Counted from the first letter of the stretch, positions 18,157 through 26,656 are shown. The stretch is DNA of 53,689 nt from Gammaproteobacteria bacterium (GCA_028284675.1 JANQRI010000023.1:1-53689), one strand, 5' to 3'. Numbers and translations are program-made. Notes: generated from the letters alone by a model not told the origin.

Positions 18157-20028
18157 CTATTCCGTAGCTGGTATTTCAATCGGTAGTGTGATTATAAACT
18201 CAGTAAACTCACCGGGCTGAGAGCTTACTTCAATTTTACCTTTGTGTTTTTTAATAATATTGTGACACATTGACAAGCCAAGTCCGGTGCCCTGGCCGAC
18301 CGGTTTTGTCGTGAAAAACGGGTTAAATATTTCATTGATTTTGTCTTCAGGTATGCCGGGCCCGTTGTCTTTAATACTGATTTCTACGTTGTTGCCGCTC
18401 TGGCGGGTTTTGATCTGTATAGATCCCTGTTCTCCCAATGCCTGAATCGCATTTTGTATTATATTCATAAAAACCTGATTAATCAGTCCGGGGTTACAAT
18501 TTACATAAGGCAGGTCACCATAGTCTTTTATAATTTCTATGCCCATTTTGGTTTGATAGTGCAAAATTTTCAGAGTTGATTCAATGTTGTCATGGATATC
18601 GGTTTGCTCAGATTCAACACCGTCAACATGAGAAAAGTTTTTTAAATTGGTGATAATGTCTTTAACGCGAGCGAGTCCGTCCTGAGAGTCGGCGACCAGA
18701 GAGCGTACATCATCAAGCACGAAATTAATGTCGGCTTGTTCTGAAAATGAACTGATTGAGCTTTTCAGTGTTTCTGTAGCGAACTCATCTTTTTTGTCAA
18801 TCGAGTCCATAAAAGCATTATGCATGTTCAGAAGCTTGCTCATCGTTTCAACATATTCGTCCAATGGAGAAAAATTTGACATCACAAAGGCGATAGGGTT
18901 ATTGATCTCATGCGCAATACCTGCAGCCAGCTGGCCGATGGATGCCATTTTTTCAGACTGATAGAGTTGGCTTTTGGCTGCCTTCAGTTCCTCTAAAGTA
19001 GTTTTAAGCCTTTCATATTGAGTTTCAAGATTTTTTTCAGCTTCCTGTCTTTCCAGGAGGACGCTTAATTGCTCGGAAGATTTTTCCACCAGGTGTATCA
19101 GCTCTACCGATACCTGGTCCATTTGTTCTTTTTGTAAAAAACATTGTATGACCGCTAGTGTACGATTGTAGCTTTTCAGTGGAAAGGCAAGACTGCCATC
19201 AATGTTTACTCCCGACAGCTCGGTCAGTGATTTTAGCTCGGCATCATTTTGATCCAGGCAAATTTGTAAAGCTCCTTCCGATGAGGCTTTGCTGACTGTA
19301 TTGTTAAACTGATGCTGATGCGTTTCAACAAATTTTTTCGCAATATGTTCTGGGATTAACGCTGTAGAATAAACTGTGGAAGACCTTGATATAACGTTGT
19401 TTTCACCGACAAGTAATACATTGCTAAGTAAGGCACCACTAATCATACCGATAGTGTTATTAAATTCACTAACGCAGTCGTGCAGTGAAAGTTCCATTCG
19501 GGAAAATTGAGCCAGAGTCGTTAACAACCCAATTTCAGCCTGACGCCTGTCTGCACTGGTTTTAAACTGCTTGTATGTTTTTATCTCTGAGATAATCGTT
19601 GCCAGTAAGGTGTCGGCTTTCAAAGAGCTTGCATCCTTATAGGTATTGATTGCATATTCCTGAACCAGTTTTTCTTCAGAGTACGACGTGTTATCAGCAC
19701 CACAGGCAATAATACGAACAATCTGGTTTCGTAAGCCTTTGCGGATAAAATTGATCAGTTCAAGGGTATCATCACCCGATTCTGCATTCAGGTATACCAG
19801 TAAAATTGCAATAGTCGGATTTTTTTTCAGGGTTTTGCGTGCACTTTTTAAGTTAGTGGCATGCTCTACACTGAGCGATTCGGTATCAGCCAGCATGGCT
19901 TTGCTGGCATCAGAGAGTTTGCCGCCTAAGGCGTTTTCAAGGTCTACGCATAGCAAAGTATATTGTGTCGACTGATTTGCGGCTTGATTCGGCAGGTCTG
20001 ATGGCTTTTGCTCTGTTGCAGTGCTCAT
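18157..20028 (-). CDS. Cytosolic sensor histidine kinase with receiver-like and DUF3369-like input domains
   Basis: A 623-residue protein with no membrane segment. Residues 23-150 are a receiver-like fold, residues 160-325 a GAF-like/DUF3369 region (AEIGLLTTLAQFSRMEL), then a coiled coil and the dimerisation helix with the phospho-acceptor His at about 373 in GIAHEINNP. The ATPase domain has an N box (NIIQNAIQAL), DNGPGIPED and GTGLGLSM. It is divergent from a BLUF photoreceptor with 122 bases between them. The linked response regulator is not in the window. Which signal it reads is unknown. Confidence 0.9.
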   Translation of the reverse strand: MSTATEQKPSDLPNQAANQSTQYTLLCVDLENALGGKLSDASKAMLADTESLSVEHATNLKSARKTLKKNPTIAILLVYLNAESGDDTLELINFIRKGLRNQIVRIIACGADNTSYSEEKLVQEYAINTYKDASSLKADTLLATIISEIKTYKQFKTSADRRQAEIGLLTTLAQFSRMELSLHDCVSEFNNTIGMISGALLSNVLLVGENNVISRSSTVYSTALIPEHIAKKFVETHQHQFNNTVSKASSEGALQICLDQNDAELKSLTELSGVNIDGSLAFPLKSYNRTLAVIQCFLQKEQMDQVSVELIHLVEKSSEQLSVLLERQEAEKNLETQYERLKTTLEELKAAKSQLYQSEKMASIGQLAAGIAHEINNPIAFVMSNFSPLDEYVETMSKLLNMHNAFMDSIDKKDEFATETLKSSISSFSEQADINFVLDDVRSLVADSQDGLARVKDIITNLKNFSHVDGVESEQTDIHDNIESTLKILHYQTKMGIEIIKDYGDLPYVNCNPGLINQVFMNIIQNAIQALGEQGSIQIKTRQSGNNVEISIKDNGPGIPEDKINEIFNPFFTTKPVGQGTGLGLSMCHNIIKKHKGKIEVSSQPGEFTEFIITLPIEIPATE

Positions 20029-20150
20029 AATGTTTTCTCTGGAGGCTAAAATCAGTGCTGATAAATTCCCCTATCGGCAAGGTTTCGCAAATATAAAGTA
20101 TCGTTCAACAGGGCCGATATTTACTTATATTGTTTTTTTCGGAGAGAGTA

Positions 20151-20570
20151 ATGAGTCAGATACGCTTGTTATATTACAGTCGTGCATTGCAGGATATGTC
20201 TTTGGGTGATATCAGCAATATATTACAAACAGCACGCAGTAATAATCAGTCTAAAGATATCTGCGGAATGCTCTGCTATGAGTCACGCTGGTTTTTACAG
20301 GTTCTGGAAGGTGAGCGCGAAGTCGTTAATGAATTGTTTTTGGAAATAGCAGATGATCCCAGGCATGACGATGTGGTGATTATATCTTATGATTATGTAG
20401 ATACTCGTGAGTTTCAGAGCTGGCAGATGGGTTATGCCGGAAGTGCAGGGAATTTTTCAGAGCTTTTACAAGAGTTTGGTTTAAGCAAGTTTAGTCCGGA
20501 CGAGATGAGCCCGGCGCAGGGCTTTGAGTTTTTGAAAATGATGTCCGCGCATCAAAACGAAAATGCCTGA
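20151..20570 (+). CDS. BLUF-domain blue-light sensor protein
   Basis: A 139-residue single-domain flavin photoreceptor. The BLUF photocycle residues are present: Tyr8 in LLYYSR, Asn32, Gln50 in FLQVLEG, and Trp91 and Met93 in SWQMGY. BLUF domains bind FAD, whose precursor is made by the rib genes at the left of this window. With no output domain attached it must act through a partner; the divergent histidine kinase is the nearest candidate. ATG 20151 follows GGAGAGAG and gives a normal BLUF N terminus. Confidence 0.9.
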   Translation: MSQIRLLYYSRALQDMSLGDISNILQTARSNNQSKDICGMLCYESRWFLQVLEGEREVVNELFLEIADDPRHDDVVIISYDYVDTREFQSWQMGYAGSAGNFSELLQEFGLSKFSPDEMSPAQGFEFLKMMSAHQNENA

Positions 20571-20619
20571 TTGTTTACGATAAAACCGATTTTTTGAAAA
20601 ATTAGATTATTATTTCTTT

Positions 20620-20634
20620 GGGCGAGGTTGTTGC
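20620..20634 (+). promoter_or_regulatory. Possible sigma-54 promoter upstream of a secreted protein
   Basis: GGGCGAGGTTGTTGC keeps GG and GC elements at the -24/-12 spacing and has a perfect TTGC at -12, but the -24 box is imperfect. It lies about 100 bases before ATG 20735. Weak support. Confidence 0.3.
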
Positions 20635-20734
20635 TTGCAGCCGCTTGTCAGCGCCTCAAAAATCACACTGAATTTATTTCCGTTTATCGGCAAAAGTGCT
20701 ATTTTGTCACCACTGAAAATTGGTGGGAAAACAG

Positions 20735-21055
20735 ATGCCGGTAATTTTAAGAATCGTGTTGCTATGGGTTTTTGCATATACCGCTAACCCGGTTTTTGCG
20801 AAAGATGTTGAGCTTTATTCTGGAAATAGAAATATTGTTAAATTTCTTTTGACACCTCATCCTGAACTGGAGACTCCGGATTGCCTGCTGGGGTTTTTGA
20901 ATAATTATCAACATCAGGTCTTTGTGGCAGCGGGTGGAAATATAGACTCCGTGGAAGTGAGAACCGAATTTACAGCGCAGGGAAGAAGAGCCTGGTTTAT
21001 CAAATTGATATACACACTGGGTACCTATCAGGAGATGGTGTGTACACTAAAATAA
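20735..21055 (+). CDS. Small secreted or periplasmic protein, unrecognised
   Basis: 106 residues. Residues 1-22 form a clear signal peptide (MPVILRIVLLWVFAY...), with probable cleavage after VFA. The mature part of about 84 residues contains two cysteines (in PDCLLGF and the C-terminal MVCTLK) that could form a disulfide in the periplasm. I do not recognise the family. ATG 20735 is chosen because it starts the hydrophobic leader directly. It lies between the BLUF gene and a small basic protein. Confidence 0.65.
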   Translation: MPVILRIVLLWVFAYTANPVFAKDVELYSGNRNIVKFLLTPHPELETPDCLLGFLNNYQHQVFVAAGGNIDSVEVRTEFTAQGRRAWFIKLIYTLGTYQEMVCTLK

Positions 21056-21084
21056 TGGCATAAGCATGATTGCCTCATTCTAAT

Positions 21085-21369
21085 ATGAAATATGTAAAGA
21101 CTGACCCTGACAAATTAACAAACCGACACAAGCAATTAGTTCATTCGGAAAAGCGTAAGGTTATTTCGCATGTGCAGCGCAAGCTGGACGGCTGGATTTT
21201 GAATACGGTGATGATTGAGGATTGCGATATACCGTTTCAGTATAAACGTAAAAAAAAGTATAAAAATATAAAAGGGCAGTATGTCAATTTAACCTATTAT
21301 CCATCTGTTAAGTCTGTGGCCGGCATGGAGTTTGAAGTGATGAACGTGGTCAGAATAGCGATCGCTTAG
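21085..21369 (+). CDS. Small basic conserved hypothetical protein
   Basis: A 94-residue lysine/arginine-rich cytosolic protein beginning MKYVKTDPDKL, with KRKVISHVQRKLDGWILNTV and YVNLTYYPSVKSVAGMEFEV. I believe similar unannotated proteins occur in other gammaproteobacteria, but I cannot assign a function. ATG 21085 gives the natural start; the reading frame opens upstream without a ribosome site. It follows the secreted protein by 29 bases, so the two may be co-transcribed. Confidence 0.6.
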   Translation: MKYVKTDPDKLTNRHKQLVHSEKRKVISHVQRKLDGWILNTVMIEDCDIPFQYKRKKKYKNIKGQYVNLTYYPSVKSVAGMEFEVMNVVRIAIA

Positions 21370-21678
21370 TGAGCAGTTTTTACCTGTTTAAAATTGTTGA
21401 AATTTCAGCAGCTTTATCATTGATTTTGTCTAAATCCCAACACGCAATTATTACTTGGCAGATTTGATCTTCTGCGAAGATAGGTAATAATTCATATTGA
21501 GTTTTGATTGTAACTCATTGAATTTTAATAAAAATAGATTTTTTATAGGTGTTTTCTCCTATTTTTTGCTATACTCCGTTATCGACATAGGAGTTGTCGG
21601 TAATACCACGGACAAGGCTGGCACGGTATTGGCTATTAATAATGTTTATAACAGTAAAACTTGCACAGGGTATTACAA
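21370..21678. other. Intergenic region upstream of the PEP-CTERM gene
   Basis: About 310 AT-rich bases with no credible gene. A 61-codon frame from TTG 21497 lacks a ribosome site. Its right end holds the sigma-54-type promoter at 21619-21633. Confidence 0.6.
21619..21633 (+). promoter_or_regulatory. Sigma-54 (-24/-12) promoter
   Basis: TGGCACGGTATTGGC has a perfect TGGCACG -24 element, exact spacing, and TGGC in place of TTGC at -12. It is 45 bases upstream of ATG 21679. PEP-CTERM genes are known to be preceded by sigma-54 sites under PrsK/PrsR control, which fits the gene downstream. Confidence 0.75.
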
Positions 21679-22386
21679 ATGAGGCTTCTTCAGAAATCTA
21701 TATTCATATTTTGCCTGGCATTTATGGGGAGCAGCTGGGCTGTACCCAGTTATGAATTTATCGACAATGACCCGACTGGAAATCACAGGGCCGGCAGAAT
21801 TGAGCAGGTAAGCGCATCATATGATGCGAACAGTCAATCATTAAGCTGGGAAACGACGTTAACGCGCAATCGTAGAAATCTTTACAATGGTTTTTGGCTG
21901 GTATTGAGCGATGGACCTAATCCAAAAAGGCATGTTGATGAATATGCCATTTTTTATGCTGATGCAATAAATAATCGTTTGACCGCATATGTTTATAATG
22001 GCCGTAATAGCTCTAATAGCTGGCGATCAGAAGAGCTGATTCATTCTTATTCGGGTGTTTTGAATGTGAGTGATACCGGTAATTCACGGACCATGGGGTT
22101 TAGCGGTCTGGATGTATCAATGATCAATAGCTTTTTTGACACCCCTGACTGGGATGGTGCAATGTTCGGCAGCCAGGTCGGCATCTGGTTTCATCCGGTG
22201 ATATTGAGAGCTGTGCGTTATGACCAGGATGGTGGCTTGGAGCGGTTTCGTTATCGCAGACATGGCTGGTATGACAAAGCTTTTAGAACCTCGCATCCGG
22301 TGCCGGAGGCAAGTACGATCGCATTATTTGCAGTTAGCTTAATTGCATTAGCCGGCATTTCCTGGCGGTTGCGACGGTCTTTATAA
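21679..22386 (+). CDS. PEP-CTERM sorting-signal protein
   Basis: A 235-residue exported protein. It starts with a signal peptide (MRLLQKSIFIFCLAFMG, cleavage after SSWA) and ends with a tripartite sorting tag: VPEAST near residue 208, a hydrophobic helix IALFAVSLIALAGI and the basic tail WRLRRSL. Such tags are processed by exosortase (EpsH/XrtA-type) in exopolysaccharide-producing Gram-negatives. The body (about residues 24-205) has aromatic and Asn-rich beta-strand-like sequence and matches no domain I know. No exosortase is in the window. The sigma-54-type promoter just upstream agrees with the known control of this class. Confidence 0.85.
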   Translation: MRLLQKSIFIFCLAFMGSSWAVPSYEFIDNDPTGNHRAGRIEQVSASYDANSQSLSWETTLTRNRRNLYNGFWLVLSDGPNPKRHVDEYAIFYADAINNRLTAYVYNGRNSSNSWRSEELIHSYSGVLNVSDTGNSRTMGFSGLDVSMINSFFDTPDWDGAMFGSQVGIWFHPVILRAVRYDQDGGLERFRYRRHGWYDKAFRTSHPVPEASTIALFAVSLIALAGISWRLRRSL

Positions 22387-22429
22387 AAGCCGGTATCATT
22401 AAGCCCGAATTTTCCGGGTTCTAATAATT

Positions 22430-22461
22430 AACAGCCGCTCTGGTAATTGGCGGCTGTTTTC
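22430..22461 (+). terminator. Rho-independent terminator after the PEP-CTERM gene
   Basis: An eight-base stem ACAGCCGC/GCGGCTGT with an 11-base loop is followed by TTTTCATTT. It sits 44 bases after the stop codon. Confidence 0.75.
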
Positions 22462-22553
22462 ATTTCAGTTTCAAATATTACCGGCTACCCGCAGTTGCCT
22501 TTCCAGTATGAGCCGGTACACTGTGGCATCATTTCTTAAAAGTTTTACCGAAA

Positions 22554-23087
22554 ATGTCGTCTCAGGGCCCGGAATCGAAGGATACACGAAAGCTTGGCAG
22601 CTACATGATTTATGCAATGTGGGTAGTACTATTGGGTATGCTCACTTTTTTCATGCAGCAATGGCTGGATAAAGAATATAACCCAAATCGTCAGGTGCAG
22701 ATCAATGAGCAGGTCGGTGGCATACGGCAGGTTGTCCTCAAACGTAACCGATATGGACATTACGTCAGTAGCGGGAAAGTTAACGGGGAAGACGCGATTT
22801 TTTTTGTTGATACCGGAGCAACCGATGTCGTTATTCCGATGTGGCTGGGCGAGCGTTTTAATTTGAAACCAGGGCGGGCTTTTCAAGCCGGCACCGCCAA
22901 TGGTGTAGTCACCGTATTCGCGACGCAAATCGATAAAGTAGAACTGGGCCCAATTATACTTCGTGATGTGCGTGGCAGTCTGAACCCCCATATGGATGGC
23001 GAGGAAATTTTGCTGGGTATGTCATTTTTAAAACATGTTGAACTCACCCAGCGTCAGGGTGAGTTGATTTTAAATATTCCCCATTAA
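22554..23087 (+). CDS. Membrane-anchored retropepsin-like aspartic protease (TIGR02281 type)
   Basis: 177 residues. A membrane anchor spans residues 17-36 (YMIYAMWVVLLGMLTFFMQQ), leaving the protease domain in the periplasm. The active-site motif is FFVDTGATDVVIP near residue 85, followed by a hydrophobic-hydrophobic-Gly ILLGMSFL flap/fold segment, as in single-domain clan AA proteases that work as dimers. The natural substrate of this family is not established. Its TAA stop lies inside the terminal repeat of the intergenic element that follows. Confidence 0.85.
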   Translation: MSSQGPESKDTRKLGSYMIYAMWVVLLGMLTFFMQQWLDKEYNPNRQVQINEQVGGIRQVVLKRNRYGHYVSSGKVNGEDAIFFVDTGATDVVIPMWLGERFNLKPGRAFQAGTANGVVTVFATQIDKVELGPIILRDVRGSLNPHMDGEEILLGMSFLKHVELTQRQGELILNIPH

Positions 23088-23253
23088 CCCGGCATTCAAA
23101 TATGTCGGGTTAATCGTGGTGCAGGGATGCACTGCCGCGAGTCGGCAGGCTCGCGTAAGCCCCTTAAAAACAAGAAATTTCGCATAATTTCGCCTGTTTT
23201 TAAGGGGTGACAATTAAATAGGTCAGGACGACCTATTTAATTGCCAGGTTAAT
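23083..23253. repeat. Intergenic hairpin-array element 1
   Basis: About 170 bases filling the gap between two convergent genes. The ends are inverted repeats (23083-23107 and 23229-23253, about 21 of 25 matching). Inside are successive hairpins: TTAACCCG/CGGGTTAA, CGCGAG/CTCGCG, a 13-base CCCCTTAAAAACA stem (arms at 23160-23172 and 23195-23207), and a 14-base CAATTAAATAGGTC stem. Between them lies the core GTGGTGCAGGGATGCAC at 23116-23132, shared with the element at 28.1 kb. It resembles a REP/MITE-like unit and could act as a bidirectional terminator. Confidence 0.8.
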
Positions 23254-23758
23254 AGCGTCGTCGTGGTGTTTTGATCTTAAAGAAGCGCCTGATAAACTGT
23301 AGCACCCAGGCAGTGATATATATAAGGTAACCCACAAGCAGCAGCCTTATAAATTCATTATCCAGTTTGACTGTCTCGTTAAGGTTGGCAAGCAGTGTGA
23401 AATGTATAATCGAGATGGCGAATGCGATTGATGCCAGACTGAGCCAGCGGAAGCGTTTGTCGATGTATTCCAGCGTGTGTCCGCGCCTTTCTGCTGCAAG
23501 CCAATATTGCTTATACGGGATTTTAATCCAACGGTTGTTAATACGGCGGACCAGAGTGGCGGCATAAAATATCAGACACAACATCACCAGTATCAGGACA
23601 TATAGAAAAAAGAATTCGGTTTTGCCGCTCCATTTATCCGGGTTGCCTGCACCGTCGAAATGAGAAGCCAGTAGCGGCGGCAGCTTTGGGTAGTAATACA
23701 GGCTGTGCAGTCCGGCTATCAGCAATAATGCAGGCAGTAATAATTTATCTTTGCGCAT
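23249..23758 (-). CDS. DUF1648 membrane protein
   Basis: A 169-residue inner-membrane protein with about four helices. The N-terminal DUF1648 signature is visible as LPPLLASHFDGAGNPDKWSGK, a motif found in SdpI/immunity-like and other membrane proteins. Function is not known. The gene is monocistronic as far as seen, and its stop codon lies inside the repeat element at its 3' end. Confidence 0.8.
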   Translation of the reverse strand: MRKDKLLLPALLLIAGLHSLYYYPKLPPLLASHFDGAGNPDKWSGKTEFFFLYVLILVMLCLIFYAATLVRRINNRWIKIPYKQYWLAAERRGHTLEYIDKRFRWLSLASIAFAISIIHFTLLANLNETVKLDNEFIRLLLVGYLIYITAWVLQFIRRFFKIKTPRRRY

Positions 23759-23800
23759 AATAGCCTTCAGGTTTTTGACAGGATATACATAGGTGCAATC

Positions 23801-24568
23801 TCAGGGTGTCTGCTGCTCTACCTTTAGATAAAAAGTGTTACGGTTTTTTGTATTCAGTGTTTTTTGAATATCGGCAGCTTGCCTGGAGTCATGATGTGCA
23901 GGCTTGATAAGATTTACTTTCAGCCAATTTCCCAGTTGACCGCTAACCGTTGTTTGCAGGGAACGCGTGTCTCCCGCTTGATTAGCATGCTGTGACTTGA
24001 CTGTAACCAAAACCGCTTTATTGTCTAAGCGTGCGGTAATATAAATGCTTTTTTGGTCAGGTTGAAAGTCGGGCAGGTTTTGCTCCAGAACCCGGCCGTT
24101 TATACGCTGTTTGATTGTGCCGGTAAGTATGGTATCTCTATGTATTAGAGTGGGTTGCCCTTCAATTGCCTGTAGAGTATGGACGTCCCGGTTAGTAGCC
24201 AGACTGCTATCCGCTGATAAATGTGCCGGTGTATCCGGTCGATTAATACTTTTATTGAGCCGGGTAGAGTTATTTTGGCTCAGGTCAGTGGTGTGCTCTG
24301 CTTGAAGTCCTCTAATACTGATTAATAGTTGTACCGGTGCAATATCCAGTTGTTGAACCAGTGTGCGTACTTCTGACACTGAAGCTGCGCCGGCTTTTAC
24401 ATATAATTGATAGCCTTCACCGCTGATGCCGGTTTGTTCCTGCAATAAAGGCTTGATGAGCGGGATCAGCTGATCAGCGGTTTTGTGCTGCAGTTTAATA
24501 ATGGTCAGCGGTTCCGCTAACAATATTGAACAGCTCAGCAATGTCCCTATCGCGAGCAGGTATCGCAT
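23801..24568 (-). CDS. Secretin N-domain-like periplasmic protein
   Basis: 255 residues with a signal peptide (MRYLLAIGTLLSCSILLAE). Residues 20-90 read like a secretin N1/KH-type domain (TIIKLQHKTADQLIPLIKPLL then VRTLVQQLDIAPVQLLISI), but there is no secretin beta-barrel, so it does not form a pore. The rest is unrecognised. Its start overlaps the upstream gene stop by one base and it belongs to the purB operon. Role unknown; an envelope assembly or structural function is only a guess. Confidence 0.7.
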   Translation of the reverse strand: MRYLLAIGTLLSCSILLAEPLTIIKLQHKTADQLIPLIKPLLQEQTGISGEGYQLYVKAGAASVSEVRTLVQQLDIAPVQLLISIRGLQAEHTTDLSQNNSTRLNKSINRPDTPAHLSADSSLATNRDVHTLQAIEGQPTLIHRDTILTGTIKQRINGRVLEQNLPDFQPDQKSIYITARLDNKAVLVTVKSQHANQAGDTRSLQTTVSGQLGNWLKVNLIKPAHHDSRQAADIQKTLNTKNRNTFYLKVEQQTP

Positions 24569-25131
24569 CAGATATTAAGGCGCCTGACCTGGGGGTCCGG
24601 TTCACTGCTTGCCCAGACTGAAGAAAAAAAATCAAACAGCTCCCGTGCACGCACCGGTTTGTTATAATCGATTTCAGCTTCATAGCGGTCGGCAAACTCC
24701 CGAAAAATGACTCCTTTGGCATCAGCGACCAGAAAAGCATGATTGTAGTTTCTATAATCATTATGCACTTTGCGTATCTGAACATAAGAGCTTAATTGTT
24801 GCCCAAGTTGAATCAAGCGATGGCCGTTTTTGACCGCAGGCATGCTGTCTTGTGCAAGTATCTGAATGGTTGCGTACTTGCTGTGCCGGGCCAGTGCGGT
24901 TAGTGCATCAATAAACGGTTGATTGTCGTAAAGCATTGCATCCAGCTGGCGTGTGAAGATGTTAATGGAACGTGTAGCCTGCATAGTCATATGCTGAACG
25001 ATCATACGCAAAGCCGTGCTTGTATCGACTTCAATCGTATCCGGGGTTTCGCCGAGTTTAAAACCGGATAAATGCTCAGACAACTCCTGCAGTTTTTGTT
25101 CTTGTGTGGAGTCGTCGTTACTCATCTGCAT
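24568..25131 (-). CDS. Conserved cytosolic protein, DUF7931-like, adjacent to purB
   Basis: 187 residues. From residue 35 on it shows a phospholipase-D-like fold pattern without HKD motifs (RSINIFTRQLDAMLYDNQPFIDALTALA, then NHAFLVADAKGVIFR and ADRYEAEIDY). I recall unannotated proteins of this type as DUF7931. It is joined to purB by a one-base TAATG overlap and to the secretin-like gene downstream, so the three are translationally coupled. No function is assigned. Confidence 0.7.
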   Translation of the reverse strand: MQMSNDDSTQEQKLQELSEHLSGFKLGETPDTIEVDTSTALRMIVQHMTMQATRSINIFTRQLDAMLYDNQPFIDALTALARHSKYATIQILAQDSMPAVKNGHRLIQLGQQLSSYVQIRKVHNDYRNYNHAFLVADAKGVIFREFADRYEAEIDYNKPVRARELFDFFSSVWASSEPDPQVRRLNI

Positions 25132-26498
25132 TAAATCTTTTTTGCCATTTCAGCTGCATTACCGGTATAACCGAAGGGAGTCAGTTCTTTCAGCCGGCTT
25201 TTCACTGTCTGCGGCAGCTCAAGCGTATCGATAAACTCATGCATCACCTGCGCATTGATCTGACGGCCGCGGGTTAATTCTTTAAGTTTTTCATAGGGTT
25301 TTTCAATACCATAACGCCGCATAACAGTTTGAATAGGTTCGGCCAGGACCTCCCAGTTTTCATCGAGATCCTGTTGCAGGCGGGCTTTGTTTATTTCAAT
25401 TTTACCGAGACCTTTTAACAAAGAATCGAATGCTATGCTTGTGTGGCCAATGCCGACGCCTAAATTGCGCAGCACGGTGGAATCAGTCAAATCCCGTTGC
25501 CAGCGGGATATCGGAAGTTTGCCGGCCAGGTGTTCGAACAATGCATTGGCAAGACCGAAATTTCCCTCGGCATTTTCAAAGTCGATCGGGTTAACTTTAT
25601 GCGGCATAGTCGATGAGCCAACTTCATTTGCAACCGCTTTTTGTTTGAAGTATCCGAGTGAAATATAGCCCCAGATATCCCTGCAACAATCGATCAGGAT
25701 AGTATTGACGCGTTTTAGCACGTCAAACAGCTCGGCAATATGATCATGCGGTTCTATTTGGGTGGTGTATGGATTCCAGACGAGCCCCAGTTTGGAAACA
25801 AACTCTTGCGCGAACGATGTCCAGTCAATATCAGGGTATGCAGCCAGGTGCGCATTAAAATTACCCACTGCACCGTTGATTTTTGCGGTTATCTCCACCT
25901 GTTCGATTTGCTGGCATTGCCTGTTTAGACGATGGACTACATTCGCCAGCTCTTTACCGACAGTTGTGGGGGACGCTGATTGACCATGCGTTCGGGAAAG
26001 CATCGGTACATCGGCATAACGCTGAGCAAGTTCTGAGAGGCACTGAATGACTCGGGTGAGTTGTGGAATGATAATGAGTTTGCGTGCATCCGTGAGCATC
26101 AGGCCATAAGCGAGATTATTGATATCTTCTGAGGTGCATGCGAAGTGGATGAATTCAGAAATACTTTCCAGCTCCGCATGATCTGAAATTTTTTCCTTGA
26201 GAAAATATTCGACCGATTTGACATCATGATTCACGGTTTTTTCTATGGATTTGATGTGCTCGGCGTCGTCAACCGAAAAGCCGTTTGCAAGATTTTCCAG
26301 GAAATCATTGGTTTTTTGGCTCAACGCCGGAACTTCAGTGATGCCCTGATGGGCTGATAATGCCTGTAGCCAGCGAATTTCGACAAGCACCCTGTATTTT
26401 ATGAGTCCAAACTCGCTAAAAATGGGGCGCAATTTTTCACATTTGTTTGCATAGCGCCCGTCAATCGGGCCAATGTTGGTTAGTGTTGAGAGGTTCAT
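25131..26498 (-). CDS. purB: Adenylosuccinate lyase
   Basis: Acts twice in purine synthesis, releasing fumarate from SAICAR and from adenylosuccinate. The 455-residue protein has the fumarase/aspartase superfamily signature GSSTMPHKVNPIDFENAEGN and the TSEDINNLAYGLML segment, as in the E. coli-type PurB. The downstream coupled genes are not usual purine genes. The fumarate it produces could enter the reaction of the divergent fumC. Confidence 0.96.
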   Translation of the reverse strand: MNLSTLTNIGPIDGRYANKCEKLRPIFSEFGLIKYRVLVEIRWLQALSAHQGITEVPALSQKTNDFLENLANGFSVDDAEHIKSIEKTVNHDVKSVEYFLKEKISDHAELESISEFIHFACTSEDINNLAYGLMLTDARKLIIIPQLTRVIQCLSELAQRYADVPMLSRTHGQSASPTTVGKELANVVHRLNRQCQQIEQVEITAKINGAVGNFNAHLAAYPDIDWTSFAQEFVSKLGLVWNPYTTQIEPHDHIAELFDVLKRVNTILIDCCRDIWGYISLGYFKQKAVANEVGSSTMPHKVNPIDFENAEGNFGLANALFEHLAGKLPISRWQRDLTDSTVLRNLGVGIGHTSIAFDSLLKGLGKIEINKARLQQDLDENWEVLAEPIQTVMRRYGIEKPYEKLKELTRGRQINAQVMHEFIDTLELPQTVKSRLKELTPFGYTGNAAEMAKKI

Positions 26499-26535
26499 GC
26501 CTGTCTATAAAATGGTAGTAGGATTTGACCGGGCT

Positions 26536-26544
26536 ATTATAGCA
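26536..26544 (-). promoter_or_regulatory. Extended -10 promoter for purB
   Basis: The minus-strand TGCTATAAT is a consensus extended -10 element 38 bases before the purB start. A poor -35 (TTAATA) is about 18 bases further upstream. The 158-base gap to fumC also contains an imperfect palindrome ACCGCGTGA/TTCACGGGG near 26568-26592. Confidence 0.5.
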
Positions 26545-26656
26545 CTGCCTTGATATACTTATTAATACCGCGTGATTGTGATTCACGGGGTATTATGGAT
26601 AGGTTCCAGTGAAAAAAGCTCTAAAACCAAAAACAGGGTGCGTAGGATTAGAATAA

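Noticed and set aside
21497..21682. 61-codon frame upstream of the PEP-CTERM gene
   Set aside because: TTG start without ribosome site, AT-rich composition, and it runs through the sigma-54 promoter.
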